Shown here piece by piece: positions 23,821 to 33,452 of a DNA stretch of 44,419 bases. Source of the DNA: Pelagibacteraceae bacterium AG-430-F16 (lineage in GTDB: Bacteria; Pseudomonadota; Alphaproteobacteria; Pelagibacterales; Pelagibacteraceae); contig QCOG01000004.1 of NCBI GenBank assembly GCA_003213015.1, positions 77,486 to 121,904 of the forward strand. The letters are read 5' to 3'. The notes beneath the pieces were generated by a model. The model was not told where the DNA came from, ran no database searches, and saw nothing but the letters and a program-made list of their open reading frames with translations. A program made the position numbers and the translations under genes. Each line of letters starts with the position of its first letter. Within the stretch, counting starts at the first letter, position 1.

Positions 23821-25284
23821 CTAGTTCAATTTTTTCTTTAAGATATCATTTACTAACTTAGGATTAGCTTTGCCGTCTGTCTTTTTCATAACTTGACCAA
23901 CAAAAAAACCAAACAATTTATCTTTACCAGATTTGAATAATTCAACATTTTTAGGGTTTTCTTTAATTACAGCATCTACAATTTTTTCAATTTCTTTAGG
24001 ATCACTTTGTTGTTTCAATCCCTTTTCGTCAATAATGTTTTTTGGATCTTTGCTTTCGTTTGCCATTATTTCAAAAACTGTTTTTGCAATTTTGCCAGAG
24101 ATAGTTCCATCTTTAATCAAGTTAATTAAAGTTGATAAATTTTTAGATGAAATGGGACTTTCTGATATTTCTAAATTTCTATCATTAAGTAATGCAAACA
24201 ACTCACCTGTTATCCAGTTTGTTGCTAGCTTAATATCTGAATTTTTAATTACATCTTCAAAATATTTTGATGTTTCAATATCAGAAACCAATATATTTGC
24301 CTCGTATGGAGTTAATTTAAACTTATCTACAAATCTTTTTTTCTTTTCATCAGGTAGTTCAGGTATTTCTTTTTTAATTTTTGATATGAAATCTTCAGTT
24401 AATTCAAGGGGTAATAAGTCAGGATCAGGAAAGTATCTATAATCATGAGCATCTTCTTTTGACCTCATAGATCTAGTTTCATTTTTTTTTGTATCAAATA
24501 AACGTGTTTCTTGATCAATTGAACCTCCTTCTTCTAATATGTCAGCCTGACGATTTGCTTCATATTCGATTGCCATTTGCATAAACTTTATAGAATTAAC
24601 GTTTTTAATTTCACATCTTGTGCCTAATTTCTTATCCCCTGTCTTTCTGATTGAAACATTCACATCAGCTCTTAAAGATCCTTCTTGCATATTTCCATCG
24701 CAAGTTCCAAGATATCTCATAATTGATCTAAGTTTTTTGATGTATAAGTTTACTTCCTCTGGAGATCTTAAGTCTGGTTTGCTTACTATTTCCATAAGAG
24801 CAACTCCAGATCTATTTAAGTCTACGAGAGTGTTTTGGGGATCAATGTCATGAATGCTTTTTCCTGCATCTTGTTCTAAATGCAACCTTTCAATACCAAC
24901 TTTTTTTTCTCCATCTGGTAAATCTAATAAAATTGAACCTTCACCAACTATTGGATCTTTGTATTGAGAAATTTGATATCCTTGTGGTAAATCTGCATAA
25001 AAATAGTTTTTCCTATCAAAAATTGATTTTATATTTATGGATGCATTGAGACCAATGCCCGTTTTTACTGCTTGCTTGATACAAAATTCATTTATTACTG
25101 GTAGCATTCCAGGAAATGCAGCATCTACCAAGCTCACTTGGGTATTAGGTTCAGCACCAAAGTTTGTAGCAGAGTCAGAAAATAGTTTCGATTTTGAAAG
25201 AACTTGAGCATGAACTTCTAAACCAATTATAACTTCGTATTCTGAGTTACCTCTCTTTATTAAATATTCTTTATTTTTACTCAT
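23821..25284 (-). CDS. gatB: Aspartyl/glutamyl-tRNA amidotransferase subunit B
   Basis: 487 aa. GatB carries the kinase/transamidase site that activates Glu-tRNA(Gln) or Asp-tRNA(Asn). Visible: [102 protein letters not shown] and [13 protein letters not shown], all GatB hallmarks; the C-terminal YqeY-like tail domain (about 400-487; [15 protein letters not shown]) is complete. Overlaps gatA by 4 bases. Its presence implies at least one of Gln-tRNA or Asn-tRNA is made indirectly. Confidence 0.98.
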   Translation of the reverse strand: MSKNKEYLIKRGNSEYEVIIGLEVHAQVLSKSKLFSDSATNFGAEPNTQVSLVDAAFPGMLPVINEFCIKQAVKTGIGLNASINIKSIFDRKNYFYADLPQGYQISQYKDPIVGEGSILLDLPDGEKKVGIERLHLEQDAGKSIHDIDPQNTLVDLNRSGVALMEIVSKPDLRSPEEVNLYIKKLRSIMRYLGTCDGNMQEGSLRADVNVSIRKTGDKKLGTRCEIKNVNSIKFMQMAIEYEANRQADILEEGGSIDQETRLFDTKKNETRSMRSKEDAHDYRYFPDPDLLPLELTEDFISKIKKEIPELPDEKKKRFVDKFKLTPYEANILVSDIETSKYFEDVIKNSDIKLATNWITGELFALLNDRNLEISESPISSKNLSTLINLIKDGTISGKIAKTVFEIMANESKDPKNIIDEKGLKQQSDPKEIEKIVDAVIKENPKNVELFKSGKDKLFGFFVGQVMKKTDGKANPKLVNDILKKKLN

Positions 25285-26738
25285 TTAATCCACCAATCCT
25301 GCAAATTATTTTTGAAACTTAATTCTTTTTCCATTGAATATGAAATATTTAATAAATTCTGCTCTTCAAATGCTTTGCCTATTAGTTGTAAGCCTAAAGG
25401 ATAATTATTTTTATCTTTACCTGCTGGAATAGATATAGCTGGCAATCCTGACAAATTGACTGGCACTGTAAAGATATCATTAAGATACATTGATACAGGA
25501 TCATCTGTTTTGTCACCAATCTTGAAGGCCGAACTAGGTGTGGAAGGAGTTAAAATTACATCTACAGATTTATAAGCTTCATCAAAATCATTTTTGATTA
25601 ATCTTCTAATTTTTTGTGCTTTTAAATAATAAGCATCGTAATAACCAGATGACAAAACATATGTTCCAATCATTATTCTTCTTTTTACTTCATCGCCAAA
25701 ACCTTCTGACCTTGTGTTTTCATACATACTGATCAAATTTTCTCCTTCAGAACGATATCCGTACTTTACTCCATCATACCTAGCTAGGTTAGAAGATGCT
25801 TCAGCTGGTGCAACTATATAATAAGCAGGCAATGCGTACTTAGTATGAGGTAAAGATATATCAATAATTTTTGCTCCTAATTTTTTTAATAAAGTAATTC
25901 CATCTTGCCACAAATTTTCAATCTCCTTAGGCATGCCATCAACTCTATATTCTTTTGGAATACCAATTTTTTTTCCTTTAATATTAGAACTTAAAGATTT
26001 GAAATAATCACCTCTCTTAAAATTTACCGAAGTTGAGTCTTTTGTATCGTACTTACTTATAACATCTAACATTAATGCAGCGTCTGACACATCCTGGGTC
26101 ATTGGTCCTGCCTGATCTAACGAGGAAGCAAATGCAACAATACCATATCGAGAACAACTGCCATATGTTGGTTTTAAACCCACGGTGCCAGTAAAAGACG
26201 CTGGTTGTCTTATTGAACCACCAGTATCAGTTCCAATAGTCGCTGGTGTCAATTTTCCTGCAAGTGCTGAAGCTGATCCACCTGATGACCCACCTGGCAC
26301 AACTTTTTTACCAACTGGACTTTCAACATTTCCAAAAAAACTAGTTTCATTTGATGAACCCATTGCAAATTCATCACAATTGAGTTTTCCTAGTAAAATA
26401 GCCCCTTCATCCCATAAATGCTGGGTTACAGTGGACTCGTAACTAGGTATAAAATTAGAAAGTATTTTACTTCCAGCTGTTGTCTTTAGATTATTGGTAC
26501 AAAAAAGATCTTTAACTGCAAGTGGTATTCCAGGGAGCTTATAATTAAAATTTCCCTTTTCATCAAATTTTTTAGCTTTTTCAATTGCATTTTCAAAATC
26601 GGTAGTGATGTATGTATTCAAATTTTTCGATTTTTCAGCTCTTGTAATATATGCGTTTGTAATTTCTCGAGAAGATAATTCTTTCTTCTTAATTTTATTA
26701 ATTAAAGCTGATAAAGTAAGATTTATTATATCACTCAT
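25281..26738 (-). CDS. gatA: Aspartyl/glutamyl-tRNA amidotransferase subunit A
   Basis: 485 aa. Amidase-signature enzyme releasing ammonia from glutamine for GatB. The Ser-cisSer-Lys triad is visible: Lys76 (PLAVKDLF), Ser151 (PGGSSGGS) and nucleophile Ser175 ([10 protein letters not shown]). Further motifs: [17 protein letters not shown] and the long C-terminal substrate-binding part ending with [16 protein letters not shown]. Overlaps gatC and gatB by 4 bases each. Intact. Confidence 0.98.
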   Translation of the reverse strand: MSDIINLTLSALINKIKKKELSSREITNAYITRAEKSKNLNTYITTDFENAIEKAKKFDEKGNFNYKLPGIPLAVKDLFCTNNLKTTAGSKILSNFIPSYESTVTQHLWDEGAILLGKLNCDEFAMGSSNETSFFGNVESPVGKKVVPGGSSGGSASALAGKLTPATIGTDTGGSIRQPASFTGTVGLKPTYGSCSRYGIVAFASSLDQAGPMTQDVSDAALMLDVISKYDTKDSTSVNFKRGDYFKSLSSNIKGKKIGIPKEYRVDGMPKEIENLWQDGITLLKKLGAKIIDISLPHTKYALPAYYIVAPAEASSNLARYDGVKYGYRSEGENLISMYENTRSEGFGDEVKRRIMIGTYVLSSGYYDAYYLKAQKIRRLIKNDFDEAYKSVDVILTPSTPSSAFKIGDKTDDPVSMYLNDIFTVPVNLSGLPAISIPAGKDKNNYPLGLQLIGKAFEEQNLLNISYSMEKELSFKNNLQDWWIK

Positions 26739-27022
26739 TCTACAACCTTTGGCACAACGAAAAAATCTTTATTTTCCTCTGGTGAATTTTTTAAGATTTG
26801 TTCCCTAATATTTTTTGTTTTGACCTCATCGCCTCTTAATTTCAATGAAGTTTCTGCAATTGAAGTTAGTGGATCAACTTTTTTAGTATCGACTTTATTT
26901 AGTGCTTCGATAAATTCAAAAATAGAATTTAGATCTTTTTCTAGTTCTTTTGCTTTTTTATCATCTATGGAAATTCTTGATAATTTTGCTATATGTTTAA
27001 TTGTTTTAAGATCTATGCTCAT
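26735..27022 (-). CDS. gatC: Aspartyl/glutamyl-tRNA amidotransferase subunit C
   Basis: 95 aa, the expected size. GatC is the small belt subunit that holds GatA and GatB together. The conserved beginning IKHIAKLSRISIDDKKAKELEKDLNSI and the VDPLTS / LRGDEV motifs are all present. First gene of gatC-A-B. A TATAAT hexamer on the minus strand at 27057-27052, about 30 bases upstream of its ATG, is a plausible -10. Confidence 0.95.
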   Translation of the reverse strand: MSIDLKTIKHIAKLSRISIDDKKAKELEKDLNSIFEFIEALNKVDTKKVDPLTSIAETSLKLRGDEVKTKNIREQILKNSPEENKDFFVVPKVVE

Positions 27023-27072
27023 ATGATAATTAAATTTAAAGGAAAAATATCATTATATAAGAAAAAAACAAT
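27023..27072. promoter_or_regulatory. Divergent intergenic region gatC / ruvX
   Basis: 50 A/T-rich bases. Minus strand: perfect TATAAT at 27057-27052, suitable as the gatCAB -10, with only a poor -35 (TGATCA at 16 bases). Plus strand: TATATAAG near 27054-27061 could serve ruvX but would leave a very short leader. Confidence 0.4.
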
Positions 27073-27528
27073 ATGATCACTTTAAAGGAACTCAAGTCTA
27101 AAATTGATAAAAACGCAAGGTTAATTGGTTTAGATCTTGGAAAAAAGAGAATTGGTGTTTCAATTTGCGATCATAAACGAATTATAGCGACTCCTTTTAA
27201 AACTATAGAATATGTTGACAATGAAAATTTTATCTCTGAACTATTAGAAATAATTGATGAAGAAAATATAAAGGCTATTGTTGTAGGAAATCCGTTAAAT
27301 ATGGATGGAAGCAAAGGCCCCTCATCTCAATCGGCTTTAGACAAAGCTAAGATGATTGAGAATAGAACAAATACACCTGTGGCTTTATGGGATGAAAGAT
27401 TGTCAACAGTAGGTGCCTTTAAGATATCAAGTCAATTAGACATTAATGTATCTAAAAGAGTTCAAAAAATAGATGAAAATGCAGCAACGTTTATATTGCA
27501 GGGAGCAATTGAATTTTTAAATAATTAA
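27073..27528 (+). CDS. ruvX: Putative Holliday junction resolvase RuvX/YqgF
   Basis: 151 aa. RNase H-like fold protein linked to 16S rRNA 5'-end maturation and proposed Holliday junction resolution. Catalytic acids visible: Asp in [16 protein letters not shown], Glu in LWDERLST, Asp in [25 protein letters not shown] is the family motif. Starts at ATG 27073, 50 bases from divergent gatC. Followed closely by pyrB. Confidence 0.95.
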   Translation: MITLKELKSKIDKNARLIGLDLGKKRIGVSICDHKRIIATPFKTIEYVDNENFISELLEIIDEENIKAIVVGNPLNMDGSKGPSSQSALDKAKMIENRTNTPVALWDERLSTVGAFKISSQLDINVSKRVQKIDENAATFILQGAIEFLNN

Positions 27529-27569
27529 GCTTGCAATATCAATGCTTTAAAGCTATAGAGTTGGTTTTA

Positions 27570-28511
27570 ATGGCTATAATCAATAACGCTATTAAAATTT
27601 CACAAAAACACCTACTAGGTATACAAGATCTTTCTATTTCAGATATAAAACTTATCTTAGATGAAGCGAAGAAATTTATTTCACTTAATAAGAGTAAAAA
27701 CAAAAAGTTAGATATTCTCAGAGGAAAAACTCAAATAAATCTTTTTTTTGAGCCTTCAACGAGAACGCAAAGTTCTTTTGAATTAGCTGGAAAAAGACTT
27801 GGTGCAGATGTGATGTCAATGAATATAACTAATTCTGCTATTAAAAAAGGTGAAACATTAATCGACACTGCAATGACACTAAATGCAATGCACCCAGATA
27901 TAATTGTAGTAAGACATCAAGATAGTGGTGCATCAAACCTTCTTTCACAGAAAGTTAATTGTTCAGTTTTAAATGCTGGTGATGGTAGACGTGAGCATCC
28001 AACGCAAGCTTTGCTAGATGCGCTTACAATAATTGAAAAAAAGAAAAAAATTGAGGGTTTAAGAATTGCTATTTGTGGGGACATTTTACACTCAAGAGTA
28101 GCTAGATCAAATATCTTTTTGTTAAACATGTTAGGTGCTGAGGTCCATATAGTTGCCCCAACAAATCTCATGCCAAAAGATATTGAAAAATTTGGAGTAA
28201 AAACATTTTCAAATATGAAAGAAGGTGTGAAAGATTGCGATATAGTTATGATGTTAAGATTGCAAAATGAGAGGATGAGTAGTTCATTTTTGTCGTCAAA
28301 TAGAGAATATTATGAGTATTATGGTTTAACTCCTGACAAACTAGAAAAAGCAAAGAAAGATGCAATAATAATGCATCCTGGACCAATGAATAGAGGTATT
28401 GAAATTGATACCAAACTTGCTGACGATATAAATAAAAGCGTAATCAAAGAACAGGTCGAATTAGGTGTTGCTGTAAGAATGGCTTGTTTAAAAATTTTTT
28501 GTGAAAAATGA
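27570..28511 (+). CDS. pyrB: Aspartate carbamoyltransferase catalytic subunit
   Basis: 313 aa from ATG 27570. The frame is open back to a TTG at 27531, but the extra 13 residues are not part of known ATCases, so the ATG is preferred. Condenses carbamoyl phosphate and aspartate in UMP synthesis. Active-site motifs: [20 protein letters not shown] (carbamoyl-phosphate loop), [32 protein letters not shown] (aspartate site), and [12 protein letters not shown]. Overlaps the downstream dihydroorotase-like gene by 4 bases. No regulatory pyrI is adjacent; the partner is likely the inactive dihydroorotase homologue, as in the PyrB-PyrC' type holoenzyme. Confidence 0.96.
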   Translation: MAIINNAIKISQKHLLGIQDLSISDIKLILDEAKKFISLNKSKNKKLDILRGKTQINLFFEPSTRTQSSFELAGKRLGADVMSMNITNSAIKKGETLIDTAMTLNAMHPDIIVVRHQDSGASNLLSQKVNCSVLNAGDGRREHPTQALLDALTIIEKKKKIEGLRIAICGDILHSRVARSNIFLLNMLGAEVHIVAPTNLMPKDIEKFGVKTFSNMKEGVKDCDIVMMLRLQNERMSSSFLSSNREYYEYYGLTPDKLEKAKKDAIIMHPGPMNRGIEIDTKLADDINKSVIKEQVELGVAVRMACLKIFCEK

Positions 28512-29794
28512 AGAAACAATATTTTTTAAATGCAAACATAGTTGATCCAGCTAATTCTATAGAAGAATTCGGTGGGTTAATTATTAATGAGAATGGGAAA
28601 ATTGAGGCGATAGGAAAAAAAGTAAATAAAAATAATATTCCTTCACGTGAAAAATTCATAGATCTTAAAGAAAAATATATATTTCCTGGTTTAATCGATA
28701 TGAGGGTTTTTGTTGGGGAGCCAGGCTTTGAGTATAAAGAGAATTTTAAAACTTTAAGTAATGCCGCCTTAGCAGGTGGGGTTACATCTGTTGTCACAAT
28801 GCCTAATACTTCACCTGTTATTGATAACGTTTCCATGGTTGATTTTTTAAAAAGGAGAGGTCGAGATAAATCAAAAATAAATATATATCCAACAGCTACC
28901 TTAACTAAAAATCTAGAAGGTAATAATATGAATGAGTTCGGCCTTTTACAAAAAAAAGGAATAATTGGTTTCACAGATGGAATAAAAACAATTCAAAACA
29001 CAAGAGTAATGTCTAGAATAATGAAATCTGCTTACGATTTGAACTCATTAATCATACAACATGCTGAAGATTTCGAGTTAGCAAAAAACGGTCAGGTTAA
29101 TGATGGAATTATCGCAACTAAATTAGGTCTACACGGTATACCAGATTATGCAGAGAAAATAATTGTTGAAAGAGACTTGAGTTTACTTCAGGATTATAAT
29201 TGTAGATATCATATTTCACAAATATCTTCAGCAAAATCTTTGGAAGTAATCAAACGAAGCAAAGATAACATAAACTTTACAACTGGAGTTTCTATTAACA
29301 ATTTATCACTTAACGAAAATGATATTGGAGATTTTAGAACTTTTTTAAAACTTTCTCCACCACTTCGAACAGAGGATGATAGACTTTCATTAATAAAAGG
29401 TATTAATCAAGATTTAATTGAAGTCATAGTTTCAGATCACAAACCTGAAGACGAAGAATCAAAAAGGTTAACATTCTCGCAAGCTGCAACTGGAGCATCA
29501 GGTATAGAAACTTTACTATCCCTCGCTTTAGAGTTATTTCACAACGAGTCTTTAAAACTATCAAAAATAATTCAGTGTTTAACAAGTAATCCTGCAAAAA
29601 TATTAAAGATAGATAAGGGAAGTTTATCAATAGGAAATGATGCTGACTTTTGTATAGTCGATTTATTTAAACCATGGATAGTAAAAAAAGAAAATATGAT
29701 CAGTAAATCTAAAAATACATGCATTGAGGATAAAAAACTTCAAGGTAAAGTGCTTAATACATATATTAAAGGTATAGAACTATATAAATGTTAA
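28508..29794 (+). CDS. pyrX: Dihydroorotase-like protein, probably non-catalytic (PyrC'/PyrX type)
   Basis: 428 aa, full-length class I dihydroorotase fold: [14 protein letters not shown] at the start, [22 protein letters not shown]-terminal LTSNPAKIL and [15 protein letters not shown]. Most active-site positions are changed, however. The metal HxH plus substrate Arg (normally DxHxHxREPG) reads [15 protein letters not shown] reads FTDGI, PHHL reads INNL, and DHAPH reads DHKPED, keeping only the first Asp-His. HAED keeps its His. So it is unlikely to hydrolyse dihydroorotate. By analogy with Pseudomonas PyrC' it may stabilise ATCase; its 4-base overlap with pyrB fits. A working PyrC should be elsewhere. 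Confidence 0.88.
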   Translation: MKKQYFLNANIVDPANSIEEFGGLIINENGKIEAIGKKVNKNNIPSREKFIDLKEKYIFPGLIDMRVFVGEPGFEYKENFKTLSNAALAGGVTSVVTMPNTSPVIDNVSMVDFLKRRGRDKSKINIYPTATLTKNLEGNNMNEFGLLQKKGIIGFTDGIKTIQNTRVMSRIMKSAYDLNSLIIQHAEDFELAKNGQVNDGIIATKLGLHGIPDYAEKIIVERDLSLLQDYNCRYHISQISSAKSLEVIKRSKDNINFTTGVSINNLSLNENDIGDFRTFLKLSPPLRTEDDRLSLIKGINQDLIEVIVSDHKPEDEESKRLTFSQAATGASGIETLLSLALELFHNESLKLSKIIQCLTSNPAKILKIDKGSLSIGNDADFCIVDLFKPWIVKKENMISKSKNTCIEDKKLQGKVLNTYIKGIELYKC

Positions 29795-30375
29795 ATTTTG
29801 AGTTATTTTCAATTATACTAGTAAGTTATTTATTTGGATCCATACCCTTTGGATTACTTTTAACTAAAATTTTTTTAAAAAAAGATATCCGTGTAATAGG
29901 ATCTGGTAATATTGGTGCAACAAATGTATTAAGAGCTGGTAACAAAATTTTAGGTTACTCAACTTTGGTTCTCGATATATTAAAAGCAGTTCTTCCAATT
30001 TTATATATAAAATTTTTTATGAACGATTATTTATATATATCTGCATTGTCAATTTTTATAGGACACGTATTCCCTATTTGGTTAAAATTTAAAGGTGGAA
30101 AAGGCGTTGCATCTTATCTTGGAATTCTTTGTTGTTTGGATATTTATACTGCTTTAATTTTTGGAGTCGTCTGGATTTCTATTTTTATACTCTTTAAATT
30201 TTCATCATTAAGTTCTCTACTTGCAAGTTTAACAATTCCAATTTTTCACTTTTTTTATAACTCTAATTCGGACTACTATTTTTACTTTATGATGTTCATT
30301 TTGATTTTTTTCACACATAGAGAAAATATAAAACGCTTGAGAAATAATACAGAATCTAAATCAAAAATTTATTAA
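29788..30375 (+). CDS. plsY: Glycerol-3-phosphate acyltransferase PlsY
   Basis: 195 aa, about five to seven membrane segments. PlsY transfers acyl from acyl-phosphate to glycerol-3-phosphate, the first step of phospholipid synthesis. Conserved loops: LFGSIPFGLLLTKI, GSGNIGATNVLRAGNK (motif 1) and GHVFPIWLKFKGGKGVA (motif 2), plus a cytosolic THRENIKRLRNNTESK C-terminal motif. Overlaps the preceding gene by 7 bases. In many alphaproteobacteria dprA follows; here topA comes next after 36 bases. Confidence 0.96.
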   Translation: MLNFELFSIILVSYLFGSIPFGLLLTKIFLKKDIRVIGSGNIGATNVLRAGNKILGYSTLVLDILKAVLPILYIKFFMNDYLYISALSIFIGHVFPIWLKFKGGKGVASYLGILCCLDIYTALIFGVVWISIFILFKFSSLSSLLASLTIPIFHFFYNSNSDYYFYFMMFILIFFTHRENIKRLRNNTESKSKIY

Positions 30376-30411
30376 TTTGACTATCAATCTTATTTATGAT
30401 TTTTTGTTTAC

Positions 30412-32991
30412 ATGAATCTAGTAATTGTTGAAAGTCCTGCCAAAGCAAAAACAATAAATAAATATCTAGGAAATGATTATACAGTCCTCGCTAGTTATGG
30501 GCATATTAGAGATCTTCCATCTAAGAATGGTTCAGTAGATCCTGAAAATGAATTTAAGATGATATGGGAAATTGATAGTTTTTCTAAAAAATATTTAAAA
30601 GAAATTTCTGATGTAGCAAAAGACTCCAAAAAAATAATACTTGCTACAGACCCTGACAGAGAAGGTGAAGCAATTGCATGGCATGTTAAAGAATTTTTAA
30701 ATGAAAAAAAATTACTTAAGGACAAAAAAATTGAAAGAGTTGTTTTTAACGAAATTACTAAAAAAGCAGTTACAAATGGAATAGAAAATCCAAGAGAGAT
30801 AGAATCTGATCTTGTAAATGCTTACATGGCAAGACGTGCCTTGGATTATTTAGTAGGTTTTAATATTTCCCCCATACTTTGGACTAAACTCCCAGGGTCT
30901 AAATCAGCAGGTAGAGTACAATCTGTTGCTCTGAGACTTTTAACCGAAAGAGAACATGAAATCGAAATTTTTAAACCTGAGGAATTTTGGTCTTTAAAGG
31001 TAAATTTTAAATCAAATGATGGAAATTTAATAACATCAAATATTTTTCAAATTGAAAATAAAAAAATTGAAAAATTTAGTTTCAAAAATAAAAACGATAT
31101 AAATCAAGCAATAGAAAAAATAAAAAACGATAAATATAAAATCACAGATATTACATCAAAAATATATTCTAGAAATCCTTCTGGACCTTTTACAACTTCA
31201 ACATTGCAGCAGTCAGCTTCAAGTAAGCTTGGTTTTGGTGCCTCAAGAACAATGCAAATTGCTCAAAGGCTGTATCAGGGTGTTGAAATTGAAGGTGAAA
31301 CTAAAGGACTAATCACTTACATGCGTACAGATGGTACCAATATATCTAAAGAAGCTTTGCCAGTTTTTAGAAACTTTATAGATGATAACTTTGGTAATGA
31401 ATATTTACCTGATCAACCAATTAATTACTCGGGTAAAAAGGCAAAAAATGCGCAAGAGGCTCATGAGGCTATAAGACCAACAGAAATAAGTAATACACCT
31501 GAAAAAATGAAAAAATATTTAAGCTCAGATCAAAATAAATTATATAATTTGATTTGGTCAAGAGCTCTATCTTCACAAATGACGCCAGCAAAATTTGATA
31601 GAAAAACAATTATTATTGAATCAAATAACAATGAACATATCTTTAAGTCATCTGGTTCAACGATAGTGTTTGATGGTTTTATGAAGGTAATTAATTTAGA
31701 TGATGACAACAACGATGAAAATATTTTACCCAAAGTAGAAAAAGGAGAAGTGAATATATCTGATTTTATAGATGAACAACACTTTACTCAACCACCGCCA
31801 AGATATTCTGAGGCTAGTTTAGTTAAAAAATTAGAGGAATTAGGTATTGGTCGTCCCTCTACTTACGCAAGTATTATTTCAGTAATTGCTAACAGAGGTT
31901 ACGCGGACGTTGTTAATAAAAGATTTTTCCCAACTGATAGAGGAAAACTTTTATCTGCTTTTCTTGAAAAACTTTTCGCAAAATATGTTGATTATGACTT
32001 TACTGCAAAATTAGAAGATCAATTAGATGACATAACTTCAGGAAAAGAAAACTGGTTAAGCGTATTAGATCAATTTTGGAAAGACTTTAATAAAAATGTT
32101 TCATCTGTAAAAGAAATTAGAACAAGAGAAGTACTTGATATGTTAAATGAAAGTTTGGGAGATCTAATATTTGAAAGAAATAATGATGGTAAAATTGATA
32201 GAAACTGCAAATTATACAACAAAACATGTATTTCTGGTCAAGGAACATTAAGTTTAAAAAATAGTTTTAGAGGTGGTGCATTTATTGGCTGTTCTAACTA
32301 TCCAGATTGCAAGTTTACAAGACCACTTTCAAAGATTAAAGCATCTCAACAAATAAATTTAGCAGAACCTAAATTAATTGGTAAAAATGATAATGATAAA
32401 GAAATTTATTTAAAAAATGGAAGATTTGGCCCTTATTTGCAATACGAATTATTAGAAGATGAAATAGTAAAAACAAAAAAAAGAAAAACAAAGAAAAAGG
32501 AAAATAATTTAAAAAATGTATCAATTCCAAAGGGCTTAGATATAGAAAATATAGATTTAGAAAAAGCAAAATATCTATGCTCTCTACCTAAAATTTTAGG
32601 TATTCATCCAGATATTGGCAAAGAAATTACAGTCAACGTTGGTAGATTTGGACCATACTTAAAGTGTGAAAATAAATCCGCAAGAATTGAGAGTGTAGAT
32701 GAATTATTTTCAATTGGTTTAAACAGAGCTATAACTTTAATATCTGAAGCAAAACCCGGAAGAATGTCCTCATCAATGATTAAAGATTTAGGTGAACATC
32801 CTGAAGACAAAAAACCTGTAAGAGTTATGAAGGGTCAATATGGGCCTTATATAAAGTATAAATCTCTCAATGCAACAATACCTGAAGAAAAAGATCCAAC
32901 AGAATTAACAATGGAGGAAGCTTTGATATTGATTGAGAAACGAAAAGAATACGATAAAACTAAAAAATCAAAAAAAAGGAAATCAAAATGA
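30412..32991 (+). CDS. topA: DNA topoisomerase I
   Basis: 859 aa. Type IA topoisomerase relaxing negative supercoils. TOPRIM domain with VIVESPAKAKTI and the acidic triad ATDPDREGEAIAWH; catalytic Tyr303 in GLITYMRTDGTN; HEAIRPTE and GIGRPSTYASII follow. C-terminal region: a zinc-ribbon with Cys pairs (NCKLYNKTC ... GCSNYPDC) near 600-640, then three repeats of the topoisomerase C-terminal type, each with GRFGPYLQYE / GRFGPYLKCE / GQYGPYIKYK, and a Lys-rich tail. Overlaps the next gene by 4 bases. Complete. Confidence 0.98.
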   Translation: MNLVIVESPAKAKTINKYLGNDYTVLASYGHIRDLPSKNGSVDPENEFKMIWEIDSFSKKYLKEISDVAKDSKKIILATDPDREGEAIAWHVKEFLNEKKLLKDKKIERVVFNEITKKAVTNGIENPREIESDLVNAYMARRALDYLVGFNISPILWTKLPGSKSAGRVQSVALRLLTEREHEIEIFKPEEFWSLKVNFKSNDGNLITSNIFQIENKKIEKFSFKNKNDINQAIEKIKNDKYKITDITSKIYSRNPSGPFTTSTLQQSASSKLGFGASRTMQIAQRLYQGVEIEGETKGLITYMRTDGTNISKEALPVFRNFIDDNFGNEYLPDQPINYSGKKAKNAQEAHEAIRPTEISNTPEKMKKYLSSDQNKLYNLIWSRALSSQMTPAKFDRKTIIIESNNNEHIFKSSGSTIVFDGFMKVINLDDDNNDENILPKVEKGEVNISDFIDEQHFTQPPPRYSEASLVKKLEELGIGRPSTYASIISVIANRGYADVVNKRFFPTDRGKLLSAFLEKLFAKYVDYDFTAKLEDQLDDITSGKENWLSVLDQFWKDFNKNVSSVKEIRTREVLDMLNESLGDLIFERNNDGKIDRNCKLYNKTCISGQGTLSLKNSFRGGAFIGCSNYPDCKFTRPLSKIKASQQINLAEPKLIGKNDNDKEIYLKNGRFGPYLQYELLEDEIVKTKKRKTKKKENNLKNVSIPKGLDIENIDLEKAKYLCSLPKILGIHPDIGKEITVNVGRFGPYLKCENKSARIESVDELFSIGLNRAITLISEAKPGRMSSSMIKDLGEHPEDKKPVRVMKGQYGPYIKYKSLNATIPEEKDPTELTMEEALILIEKRKEYDKTKKSKKRKSK

Positions 32992-33449
32992 ATTATGATG
33001 ATAAATTAAATGAATTAAAAATTAATCTTCCTGAAGCAAAGGCACCAGTTGGAAATTATGTTGCAACAAAAGTTTCTGGAAAAATGTTATTTATATCCGG
33101 ACAAATTTCTATCGATGAAACTGGTCAATTAATAAAAGGAAAAATTGGTAAAGATTTAGACACAGATGCGGGTTATAATGCGGCTAAAGGATGTGCGTTA
33201 AGTATAATTGCGCAAGTAAAAAAAGCTTGTGGCAATGATTTATCAAAAGTTAAATCGTGTGTAAAGCTAACAGGGTTTATTAATTCAACAGATGAATTTA
33301 TAGATCAACCTAAAGTGTTAAATGGTGCATCAGATCTAATAGCATCAGTATTTGGTGAAGCTGGAATGCATACCAGGGCTGCTGTAAGTGCAAATAGTTT
33401 ACCATTAGGTGTTTCAGTAGAAGTAGATGCAATTTTTGAGTTGAAATAA
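32988..33449 (+). CDS. RidA family protein (YjgF/YER057c/UK114)
   Basis: 153 aa. The family hydrolyses reactive enamine/imine intermediates from PLP enzymes or has related roles. The sequence has KVSGKMLFISGQIS, GCALSIIAQVKKACG and HTRAAVSANSLPLGVSVEVDAIFE; the Arg in TRAAV falls where Arg105 of RidA lies, so imine deaminase activity is possible. It belongs to the ~150-residue subgroup found beside other genes in alphaproteobacteria rather than canonical 128-residue RidA. Overlaps topA by 4 bases; its stop is 3 bases from the stop of convergent udg. Confidence 0.9.
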   Translation: MNYDDKLNELKINLPEAKAPVGNYVATKVSGKMLFISGQISIDETGQLIKGKIGKDLDTDAGYNAAKGCALSIIAQVKKACGNDLSKVKSCVKLTGFINSTDEFIDQPKVLNGASDLIASVFGEAGMHTRAAVSANSLPLGVSVEVDAIFELK

Positions 33450-33452
33450 ATT

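Noticed and set aside
23933..24442. 169-codon frame opposite gatB
   Set aside because: Long only because gatB has few antisense stops; no family features and composition typical of an antisense frame.
27531..27569. TTG start giving 13 more residues on PyrB
   Set aside because: The ATG at 27570 matches the usual N-terminal length; the extra residues are not ATCase-like.
28444..28974. 176-codon minus-strand frame over pyrB/pyrX
   Set aside because: Antisense to two conserved genes, with no domain.
30377..30400. TTGACT as a topA -35 element
   Set aside because: The only reasonable -10 (TATGAT) is 12 bases away, too close for a sigma70 promoter.
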